From Flabesymbios commensalis (lineage: Eukaryota; Annelida; Polychaeta; Terebellida; Flabelligeridae), in NCBI GenBank assembly GCA_964017125.1, contig OZ024908.1:80971499-81035498 (forward strand): 64,000 bases of DNA, written 5' to 3'. The notes beneath the pieces were generated by a model. It saw only the letters and a program-made list of their open reading frames with translations. It was not told the DNA's origin and made no database searches. Positions 37,517 through 48,239 of the stretch are shown here, one piece after another (within the stretch, counting starts at the first letter, position 1; every line of letters starts with the position of its first letter). Position numbers and translations under genes: made by a program.

Positions 37517-37690
37517 TGACGTCTGAATTGACGTCTAAATGAATAACTTTTAAAAATTCTCAATCAAATTTCACACTATTCTCATTAATAACTTTTGAAG
37601 TAATCAATGAAACTCCGCCAAATTTACAGGGCAGTTGCCGTAATACCTGCCGATGGCGCCTGCAAAATTACATGGAAAACGGTTAAGAAT

Positions 37691-38036
37691 TGACGTCTGC
37701 ATTGACGTCGAAATGAATAACTTTTGAAATACTTAATCAAATTTCACACTAATCTCATTAATAACTTTTGAAGTAGTCAATGAAACGTCGACAAATTCAC
37801 AGGGCAGTTGCCGTAGTACCAGCCGATGGTGCCTGCAAATTTACATGGAAAACGGTTAAGAATTGACGTCTGAATTGACGTCTGAATGAATAACTTTTGA
37901 AATACTCAATCAAATTTCACACTCTTCTCATTATTAACTTTTGAAGTAGTCAATGAAACGTCGACAAATTCACAGGGCAGTTGCCGTAGTACTAGCCGAT
38001 GGTGCCTGCAAAATCACATGGAAAACGGTTGAGAAA
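37691..38036 (+). repeat. Monomer subtypes b9 and b10, representative pair
   Basis: b9 (37691-37863) begins TGACGTCTGCATTG and continues GTCGAAATGAATAAC, with GCAAATTTACATGG at the right. b10 (37864-38036) has CACACTCTTCTCATTATTAAC. The pair followed by d3 and a forms the constant head of all dialect-2 units: 37691, 40665, 43465, 45332, 46786, 48240, 51040, 52494. Confidence 0.9.
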
Positions 38037-40664
38037 TGACGTCTGAATTGACGTCTAAATGAATAACTTTTAAAAATTCTCAATCAAATTTCACACTATT
38101 CTCATTATTAACTTGTGAAGTAATCAATGAAACTCCGCCAAATTTACAGGCCAGTTGCCGTAATACCTGCCGATGGTGCCTGCAAAATTACATGGAAAAC
38201 GGTTAAGAATTGACGTCTGAATTGACGTCTAAATGAAAAACTTTTAAAAATACTCAATCAAATTTCACACTAATCTCATTAATAACTTTTGTAGTAATAA
38301 ATTAAACTCCGCCAAATTTACAGGGCAGTTGCCGTAATACCAGCCGATGGTGCCTGCAAAATTACATGGAAAACGGTTATGAATTGACGTCTGAATTGAC
38401 GTCTAAATCATAATTTTTAAAAATACTCAATCAAATTTCCTACTAATCTTATTGATAACTTTTGAAGTACTTAATCAAACTTCGCCAAATTTACAGGAAA
38501 ATTTCACATTAATGTCATCAATAACTTTTGAAGTACTTAAACAATCTTCGCCAAATTTACAGGGCAGTTGCCGTAGTACCTGCCGATGGTGCCTGCAAAA
38601 TTACATGGAAAACGGTTGAGAATTGACGTCTGAATTGACGTCTAAATGAAAAACTTTTAAAAATTCTCAATCAAATTTCACACTATTCTCATTAATAACT
38701 TTTGAAGTAATCAATGAAACTCCGCCAAATTTACAGGGCAGTTGCCGTAATACCTGCCGATGGTGCCTGCAAAATTACATGGAAAACGGTTAAGAATTGA
38801 CGTCTGAATTGACGTCTAAATGAAAAACTTTTAAAAATACTCAATCAAATTTCACACTAATCTCATTAATAACTTTTGTAGTAATAAATGAAACTCCACC
38901 AAATTTACAGGGCAGTTGCCGTAATACCTGCCGATGGTGCCTGCAAAATTACATGAAAAACGGTTAAGAATTGACGTCTGAATTGACGTCTAAATGAAAA
39001 ACATTTGAAATACTCAATCAAATTTCACACTAATCTCATTAATAACTTTTGAAGTAGTCAATGAAACGTCGACAAATTCACAGGGCTGTTGCCGTAATAC
39101 CTGCAGATGGTGCCTGCAAAATTACAAGGAAAACCGTTAAGAATTGACGTCTGAATTGACGTCTAAATGAAAAACTTTTGAAATACTCAATCAAATTTCA
39201 CACTGATCTCATTAATAACTTTTGAAGTAGTCAATGAAACGTCGACTAATTCACAGGGCAGTTGCCGTAGTACTAGCCGATGGTGCCTGCAATATTACAT
39301 GGAAAACGGTTGAGAATTGACGTCTGAATTGACGTCTGAATGAAAAACTTTTAAAAATACTCAATCAAATTTCACACTAATCTCATTAATAACTTTTGAA
39401 GTAATCAATAAAACTCCGCCAAATTTACAGGGCAGTTGCTGTAATACCAGCCGATGGTGCCTGCAAAATTACATGGAAAACGGTTAAGAATTGACGTCTG
39501 AATTGACGTCTAAATCATAATTTTTAAAAATACTCAATCAAATTTCCTACTAATCTTATTGATAACTTTTGAAGTACTTAATCAAGCTTCGCCAAATTTA
39601 CAGGAAAATTTCACACTAATGTCATCAATAACTTTTGAAGTACTTAAACAATCTTGGCCAAACTTACAGGGCAGTTGCCGTAGTACCTGCCGATGGTGCC
39701 TGCAAAATTACATGGAAAACGGTTGAGAATTGACGTCTGAATTGACGTCTAAATGAATAACTTTTAAAAATTCTCAATCAAATTTCACACTATTCTCATT
39801 AATAACTTTTGAAGTAATCAATGAAACTCCGCCAAATTTACAGGGCAGTTGCCGTAATACCTGCCGATGGTGCCTGCAAAATTACATGGAAAACGGTTAA
39901 GAATTGACGTCTGAATTGACGTCTAAATGAAAAACTTTGGAAATACTCAATCAAATTTCACACTGATCTCATTAATAACTTTTGAAGTAGTCAATGAAAC
40001 GTCGACTAATTCACAGGGCAGTTGCCGTAGTACTAGCCGATGGTTCCTGCAAAATTACATGGAAAACGGTTGAGAATTGACGTCTGAATTGATGTCTGAA
40101 TGAAAAACTTTTAAAAATACTCAATCAAATTTCACACTAATCTCATTAATAACTTTTGAAGTAATCAATGAAACTCCGCCAAGTTTACAGGGCAGTTGCC
40201 GTAATACCAGCCGATGGTGCCTGCAAAATTACATGGGAAACGGTTAAGAATTGACGTCTGAATTGACGTCTAAATCATAATTTTTAAAAATACTCAATCA
40301 AATTTCCTACTAATCTTATTGATAACTTTTGAAGTACTTAATCAAACTTCGCCAAATTTACAGGAAAATTTCACACTAATGTCATCAATAACTTTTGAAG
40401 TACTTAAACAATCTTGGCCAAATTTACAGGGCAGTTGCCGTAGTACCTGCCGATGGTTCCTGCAAAATGACATGGAAAACGGTTGAGAATTGACGTCTGA
40501 ATTGACGTCTAAATGAATAACTTTTAAAAATTCTCAATCAAATTTCACACTATTCTCATTAATAACTTTTGAAGTAATCAATGAAACTCCGCCAAATTTA
40601 CAGGGCAGTTGCCGTAATACCTGCCAATGGCGCCTGCAAAATTACATGGAAAACGGTTAGGAAT
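37691..40664 (+). repeat. HOR dialect 2, 2974-bp unit of 16 monomers
   Basis: Starts: 37691 b9, 37864 b10, 38037 d3, 38211 a, 38385 L, 38624 d, 38798 a, 38972 b1, 39145 b2, 39318 c, 39492 L4, 39731 d, 39905 b8, 40078 c3, 40252 L4, 40491 d. It differs from the next unit by one additional a monomer (38798-38971, 174 bp), an indel of exactly one monomer. The b9 start reads TGACGTCTGCATTG followed by GTCGAAATG, which marks every unit start in this dialect. Confidence 0.92.
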
Positions 40665-43464
40665 TGACGTCTGCATTGACGTCGAAATGAATAACTTTTG
40701 AAATACTTAATCAAATTTCACACTAATCTCATTAATAACTTTTGAAGTAGTCAATGAAACGTCGACAAATTCACAGGGCAGTTGCCGTAGTACCAGCCGA
40801 TGGTGCCTGCAAATTTACATGGAAAACGGTTAAGAATTGACGTCTGAATTGACGTCTAAATGAATAACTTTTGAAATACTCAATCAAATTTCACACTCTT
40901 CTCATTATTAACTTTTGAAGTAGTCAATGAAACGTCGACAAATTCACAGGGCAGTTGCCGTAGTACTAGCCGATGGTGCCTGCAAAATCACATGGAAAAC
41001 GGTTGAGAAATGACGTCTGAATTGACGTCTAAATGAATAACTTTTAAAAATTCTCAATCAAATTTCACACTATTCTCATTATTAACTTGTGAAGTAATCA
41101 ATGAAACTCCGCCAAATTTACAGGCCAGTTGCCGTAATACCTGCCGATGGTGCCTGCAAAATTACATGGAAAACGGTTAAGAATTGACGTCTGAATTGAC
41201 GTCTAAATGAAAAACTTTTAAAAATACTCAATCAAATTTCACACTAATCTCATTAATAACTTTTGTAGTAATAAATGAAACTCCGCCAAATTTACAGGGC
41301 AGTTGCCGTAATACCAGCCGATGGTGCCTGCAAAATTACATGGAAAACGGTTAAGAATTGACGTCTGAATTGACGTCTAAATCATAATTTTTAAAAATAC
41401 TCAATCAAATTTCCTACTAATCTTATTGATAACTTTTGAAGTACTTAATCAAACTTCGCCAAATTTACAGGAAAATTTCACATTAATGTCATCAATAACT
41501 TTTGAAGTACTTAAACAATCTTCGCCAAATTTACAGGGCAGTTGCCGTAGTACCTGCCGATGGTGCCTGCAAAATTACATGGAAAACGGTTGAGAATTGA
41601 CGTCTGAATTGACGTCTAAATGAAAAACTTTTAAAAATTCTCAATCAAATTTCACACTATTCTCATTAATAACTTTTGAAGTAATCAATGAAACTCCGCC
41701 AAATTTACAGGGCAGTTGCCGTAATACCTGCCGATGGTGCCTGCAAAATTACATGAAAAACGGTTAAGAATTGACGTCTGAATTGACGTCTAAATGAAAA
41801 ACATTTGAAATACTCAATCAAATTTCACACTAATCTCATTAAAAACTTTTGAAGTAGTCAATGAAACGTCGACAAATTCACAGGGCTGTTGCCGTAATAC
41901 CTGCAGATGGTGCCTGCAAAATTACAAGGAAAACCGTTAAGAATTGACGTCTGAATTGACGTCTAAATGAAAAACTTTTGAAATACTCAATCAAATTTCA
42001 CACTGATCTCATTAATAACTTTTGAAGTAGTCAATGAAACGTCGACTAATTCACAGGGCAGTTGCCGTAGTACTAGCCGATGGTGCCTGCAATATTACAT
42101 GGAAAACGGTTGAGAATTGACGTCTGAATTGACGTCTGAATGAAAAACTTTTAAAAATACTCAATCAAATTTCACACTAATCTCATTAATAACTTTTGAA
42201 GTAATCAATAAAACTCCGCCAAATTTACAGGGCAGTTGCTGTAATACCAGCCGATGGTGCCTGCAAAATTACATGGAAAACGGTTAAGAATTGACGTCTG
42301 AATTGACGTCTAAATCATAATTTTTAAAAATACTCAATCAAATTTCCTACTAATCTTATTGATAACTTTTGAAGTACTTAATCAAGCTTCGCCAAATTTA
42401 CAGGAAAATTTCACACTAATGTCATCAATAACTTTTGAAGTACTTAAACAATCTTCGCCAAATTTACAGGGCAGTTGCCGTAGTACCAGCCGATGGTGCC
42501 TGCAAAATTACATGGAAAACGGTTGAGAATTGACGTCTGAATTGACGTCTAAATGAATAACTTTTAAAAATTCTCAATCAAATTTCACACTATTCTCATT
42601 AATAACTTTTGAAGTAATCAATGAAACTCCGCCAAATTTACAGGGCAGTTGCCGTAATACCTGCCGATGGTGCCTGCAAAATTACATGGAAAACGGTTGA
42701 GAATTGACGTCTGAATTGACGTCTAAATGAAAAACTTTGGAAATACTCAATCAAATTTCACACTGATCTCATTAATAACTTTTGAAGTAGTCAATGAAAC
42801 GTCGACAAATTCACAGGGCAGTTGCCGTAGTACTAGCCGATGGTTCCTGCAAAATTATATGGAAAACGGTTGAGAATTGACGTCTGAATTGATGTCTGAA
42901 TGAAAAACTTTTAAAAATACTCAATCAAATTTCACACTAATCTCATTAATAACTTTTGAAGTAATCAATGAAACTCCGCCAAATTTACAGGGCAGTTGCC
43001 GTAATACCAGCCGATGGTGCCTGCAAAATTACATGGGAAACGGTTAAGAATTGACGTCTGAATTGACGTCTAAATCATAATTTTTAAAAATACTCAATCA
43101 AATTTCCTACTAATCTTATTGATAACTTTTGAAGTACTTAATCAAACTTCGCCAAATTTACAGGAAAATTTCACACTAATGTCATCAATAACTTTTGAAG
43201 TACTTAAACAATCTTGGCCAAATTTACAGGGCAGTTGCCGTAGTACCTGCCGATGGTGCCTGCAAAATGACATGGAAAACGGTTGAGAATTGACGTCTGA
43301 ATTGACGTCTAAATGAATAACTTTTAAAAATTCTCAATCAAATTTCACACTATTCTCATTAATAACTTTTGAAGTAATCAATGAAACTCCGCTAAATTTA
43401 CAGGGCAGTTGCCGTAATACCTGCCGATGGCGCCTGCAAAATTACATGGAAAACGGTTAAGAAT
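40665..43464 (+). repeat. HOR dialect 2, 2800-bp unit of 15 monomers
   Basis: Starts: 40665 b9, 40838 b10, 41011 d3, 41185 a, 41359 L, 41598 d, 41772 b1, 41945 b2, 42118 c, 42292 L, 42531 d, 42705 b8, 42878 c3, 43052 L4, 43291 d. The same 15-monomer order returns at 48240-51039, shifted by 7575 bp. It shares with that copy the marks ATTAAAAACTTTT and GGGCTGTTGCC in b1 and CAAGCTTCG in L. Confidence 0.92.
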
Positions 43465-46400
43465 TGACGTCTGCATTGACGTCGAAATGAATAACTTTTG
43501 AAATACTTAATCAAATTTTACACTAATCTCATTAATAACTTTTGAAGTAGTCAATGAAACGTCGACAAATTCACAGGGCAGTTGCCGTAGTACCAGCCGA
43601 TGGTGCCTGCAAATTTACATGGAAAACGGTTAAGAATTGACGTCTGAATTGACGTCTAAATGAATAACTTTTGAAATACTCAATCAAATTTCACACTCTT
43701 CTCATTATTAACTTTTGAAGTAGTCAATGAAACGTCGACAAATTCACAGGGCAGTTGCCGTAGTACTAGCCGATGGTGCCTGCAAAATCACATGGAAAAC
43801 GGTTGAGAATTGACGTCTGAATTGACGTCTAAATGAATAACTTTTAAAAATTCTCAATCAAATTTCACACTATTCTCATTAATAACTTGTGAAGTAATCA
43901 ATGAAACTCCGCCAAATTTACAGGCCAGTTGCCGTAATACCTGCCGATGGTGCCTGCAAAATTACATGGAAAACGGTTAAGAATTGACGTCTGAATTGAC
44001 GTCTAAATGAAAAACTTTTAAAAATACTCAATCAAATTTCACACTAATCTCATTAATAACTTTTGTAGTAATAAATGAAACTCCGCCAAATTTACAGGGC
44101 AGTTGCCGTAATACCAGCCGATGGTGCCTGCAAAATCACATGGAAAACGGTTAAGAATTGACGTCTGAATTGACGTCTAAATGAAAAACTTTTGAAATAC
44201 TCAATCAAATTTCACACTAATCTCATTAATAACTTTTGAAGTAGTCAATGAAACGTCGACAAATCCACAGGGCAGTTTCCGTAGTACTAGCCGATGGTGC
44301 CTGCAAAATTACATGGAAAACGGTTGAGAATTGACGTCTGAATTGATGTCTGAATGAAAAACTTTTAAAAATACTCAATCAAATTTCACACTAATCTCAT
44401 TAATAACTTTTGAAGTAATCAATGAAACTCCGCCAAATTTACAGGGCAGTTGCCGTAATACCAGCCGATGGTGCCTGCAAAATTACATGGAAAACGGTTA
44501 AGAATTGACGTCTGAATTGACGTCTAAATCATAATTTTTAAAAATACTCAATCAAATTTCCTACTAATCTTATTGATAACTTTTGAAGTACTTAATCAAA
44601 CTTCGCCAAATTTACAGGAAAATTTCACATTAATGTCATCAATAACTTTTGAAGTACTTAAACAATCTTCGCCAAATTTACAGGGCAGTTGCCGTAGTAC
44701 CTGCCGATGGTGCCTGCAAAATTACATGGAAAACGGTTGAGAATTGACGTCTGAATTGACGTCTAAATGAAAAACTTTTAAAAATTCTCAATCAAATTTC
44801 ACACTATTCTCATTAATAACTTTTGAAGTAATCAATGAAACTCCGCCAAATTTACAGGGCAGTTGCCGTAATACCAGCCGATGGTGCCTGCAAAATTACA
44901 TGGGAAACGGTTAAGAATTGACGTCTGAATTGACGTCTAAATCATAATTTTTAAAAATACTCAATCAAATTTCCTACTAATCTTATTGATAACTTTTGAA
45001 GTACTTAATCAAACTTCGCCAAATTTACAGGAAAATTTCACACTAATGTCATCAATAACTTTTGAAGTACTTAAACAATCTTGGCCAAATTTACAGGGCA
45101 GTTGCCGTAGTACCTGCCGATGGTGCCTGCAAAATGACATGGAAAACGGTTGAGAATTGACGTCTGAATTGACGTCTAAATGAATAACTTTTAAAAATTC
45201 TCAATCAAATTTCACACTATTCTCATTAATAACTTTTGAAGTAATCAATGAAACTCCGCTAAATTTACAGGGCAGTTGCCGTAATACCTGCCGATGGCGC
45301 CTGCAAAATTACATGGAAAACGGTTAAGAATTGACGTCTGCATTGACGTCGAAATGAATAACTTTTGAAATACTTAATCAAATTTTACACTAATCTCATT
45401 AATAACTTTTGAAGTAGTCAATGAAACGTCGACAAATTCACAGGGCAGTTGCCGTAGTACCAGCCGATGGTGCCTGCAAATTTACATGGAAAACGGTTAA
45501 GAATTGACGTCTGAATTGACGTCTAAATGAATAACTTTTGAAATACTCAATCAAATTTCACACTCTTCTCATTATTAACTTTTGAAGTAGTCAATGAAAC
45601 GTCGACAAATTCACAGGGCAGTTGCCGTAGTACTAGCCGATGGTGCCTGCAAAATCACATGGAAAACGGTTGAGAATTGACGTCTGAATTGACGTCTAAA
45701 TGAATAACTTTTAAAAATTCTCAATCAAATTTCACACTATTCTCATTAATAACTTGTGAAGTAATCAATGAAACTCCGCCAAATTTACAGGCCAGTTGCC
45801 GTAATACCTGCCGATGGTGCCTGCAAAATTACATGGAAAACGGTTAAGAATTGACGTCTGAATTGACGTCTAAATGAAAAACTTTTAAAAATACTCAATC
45901 AAATTTCACACTAATCTCATTAATAACTTTTGTAGTAATAAATGAAACTCCGCCAAATTTACAGGGCAGTTGCCGTAATACCAGCCGATGGTGCCTGCAA
46001 AATCACATGGAAAACGGTTAAGAATTGACGTCTGAATTGACGTCTAAATGAAAAACTTTTGAAATACTCAATCAAATTTCACACTAATCTCATTAATAAC
46101 TTTTGAAGTAGTCAATGAAACGTCGACAAATCCACAGGGCAGTTTCCGTAGTACTAGCCGATGATGCCTGCAAAATTACATGGAAAACGGTTGAGAATTG
46201 ACGTCTGAATTGATGTCTGAATGAAAAACTTTTAAAAATACTCAATCAAATTTCACACTAATCTCATTAATAACTTTTGAAGTAATCAATGAAACTCCGC
46301 CAAATTTACAGGGCAGTTGCCGTAATACCAGCCGATGGTGCCTGCAAAATTACATGGAAAACGGTTAAGAATTGACGTCTGAATTGACGTCTAAATCATA

Positions 46401-46785
46401 ATTTTTAAAAATACTCAATCAAATTTCCTACTAATCTTATTGATAACTTTTGAAGTACTTAATCAAACTTCGCCAAATTTACAGGAAAATTTCACATTAA
46501 TGTCATCAATAACTTTTGAAGTACTTAAACAATCTTCGCCAAATTTACAGGGCAGTTGCCGTAGTACCTGCCGATGGTGCCTGCAAAATTACATGGAAAA
46601 CGGTTGAGAATTGACGTCTGAATTGACGTCTAAATGAAAAACTTTTAAAAATTCTCAATCAAATTTCACACTATTCTCATTAATAACTTTTGAAGTAATC
46701 AATGAAACTCCGCCAAATTTACAGGGCAGTTGCCGTAATACTTGCCGATGGCGCCTGCAAAATTACATGGAAAACGGTTAAGAAT
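43052..46785 (+). repeat. 1867-bp tandem duplication of a 10-monomer module
   Basis: Copies 43052-44918 and 44919-46785 are L4-d-b9-b10-d3-a-b7-c3-L-d. Starts: 43052, 43291, 43465, 43638, 43811, 43985, 44159, 44332, 44506, 44745 and 44919, 45158, 45332, 45505, 45678, 45852, 46026, 46199, 46373, 46612. Both share CCGCTAAATTT in the first d (43391 and 45258) and TTTTACACTAATC in b9. The last monomer of copy 1 is mosaic: d on the left, then CCAGCC and CATGGGAAACGG of a c3 monomer on the right. The last monomer of copy 2 is d throughout. The exchange that made the duplication therefore lies near 44858-44870. A third, unlinked version lies at 50627-52493. Confidence 0.92.
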
Positions 46786-48239
46786 TGACGTCTGCATTGA
46801 CGTCGAAATGAATAACTTTTGAAATACTTAATCAAATTTCACACTAATCTCATTAATAACTTTTGAAGTAGTCAATGAAACGTCGACAAATTCACAGGGC
46901 AGTTGCCGTAGTACCAGCCGATGGTGCCTGCAAATTTACATGGAAAACGGTTAAGAATTGACGTCTGAATTGACGTCTAAATGAATAACTTTTGAAATAC
47001 TCAATCAAATTTCACACTCTTCTCATTATTAACTTTTGAAGTAGTCAATGAAACGTCGACAAATTCACAGGGCAGTTGCCGTAGTACTAGCCGATGGTGC
47101 CTGCAAAATCACATGGAAAACGGTTGAGAATTGACGTCTGAATTGACGTCTAAATGAATAACTTTTAAAAATTCTCAATCAAATTTCACACTATTCTCAT
47201 TATTAACTTGTGAAGTAATCAATGAAACTCCGCCAAATTTACAGGCCAGTTGCCGTAATACCTGCCGATGGTGCCTGCAAAATTACATGGAAAACGGTTA
47301 AGACTTGACGTCTGAATTGACGTCTAAATGAAAAACTTTTAAAAATACTCAATCAAATTTCACACTAATCTCATTAATAACTTTTGTAGTAATAAATGAA
47401 ACTCCGCCAAATTTACAGGGCAGTTGCCGTAATACCAGCCGATGGTGCCTGCAAAATCACATGGAAAACGGTTAAGAATTGACGTCTGAATTGACGTCTA
47501 AATGAAAAACTTTTGAAATACTCAATCAAATTTCACACTAATCTCATTAATAACTTTTGAAGTAGTCAATGAAACGTCGACAAATCCACAGGGCAGTTGC
47601 CGTAATACCTGCCGATGGTGCTTGCAAAATTACATGGAAAACGGTTAAGAATTGACGTCTGAATTGACGTCTAAATGAAAAACTTTTAAAAATACTCAAT
47701 CAAATTTCACACTAATCTCATTAATAACTTTTGTAGTAATAAATGAAACTCCACCAAATTTACAGGGCAGTTGCCGTAATACCTGCCGATGGTGCCTGCA
47801 AAATTACATGGAAAACGGTTAAGAATTGACGTCTGAATTGACGTCTAAATCATAATTTTTAAAAATACTCAATCAAATTTCCTACTAATCTTATTGATAA
47901 CTTTTGAAGTACTTAATCAAACTTCGCCAAATTTACAGGAAAATTTCACACTAATGTCATCAATAACTTTTGAAGTACTTAAACAATCTTCGCCAAATTT
48001 AGAGGGCAGTTGCCGTAGTACCTGCCGATGGTGCCTGCAAAATTACATGGAAAACGGTTGAGAATTGACGTCTGAATTGACGTCTAAATGAAAAAATTTT
48101 AAAAATTCTCAATCAAATTTCACACTATTCTCATTAATAACTTTTGAAGTAATCAATGAAACTCCGCCAAATTTACAGGGCAGTTGCCGTAATACCTGCC
48201 AATGGCGCCTGCAAAATTACATGGAAAACGGTTAAGAAT
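45332..48239 (+). repeat. Two successive 1454-bp 8-monomer HOR units
   Basis: Starts: 45332 b9, 45505 b10, 45678 d3, 45852 a, 46026 b7, 46199 c3, 46373 L, 46612 d, then 46786 b9, 46959 b10, 47132 d3, 47306 a, 47480 b7/a mosaic, 47653 a, 47827 L, 48066 d. Unit starts are exactly 1454 bp apart (45332, 46786, 48240). In the second unit the b7-c3 pair is replaced by a mosaic b7/a monomer plus an a, without any change of unit length. The L at 47827 has the TTTAGAGGG variant while the one at 46373 does not, so the second unit acquired its tail from a different module. Confidence 0.92.
47480..47652 (+). repeat. Mosaic b7/a monomer
   Basis: The left part is b7 of dialect 2 up to AAATCCACAGGGCAG. The right part continues GTTGCCGTAATACCTGCC as in a or d, with a private GGTGCTTGC. 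It substitutes for b7 in the 46786 unit and marks the point where the unit switches to an a-L-d tail. Confidence 0.82.

Larger units (their letters stand above)
29355..37690 (+). repeat. HOR block 6: 8336 bp, 45 monomers, transition between two HOR dialects
   Basis: Starts: 29355 a, 29529 b3, 29702 c2, 29877 L, 30116 b4, 30289 d2, 30463 a2, 30637 L2, 30876 d, 31050 c3, 31224 b5, 31397 b6, 31570 a/b5 mosaic, 31744 b5, 31917 b5, 32090 b/c mosaic, 32263 L2, 32502 d, 32676 c3, 32850 b5, 33023 b6, 33196 a, 33370 b, 33543 c, 33717 L, 33956 d, 34130 b8, 34303 c3, 34477 L4, 34716 d/b mosaic, 34890 d3, 35064 a, 35238 b9-like, 35411 b10, 35584 d3, 35758 a, 35932 b2-like, 36105 c-like, 36279 L, 36518 d, 36692 b8, 36865 c3, 37039 L3, 37278 L4-like, 37517 d. 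L2-d-c3-b5-b6 is repeated at a 1626-bp shift (30637 and 32263). The d3, b9 and b10 classes first appear from 34890. Confidence 0.9.
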
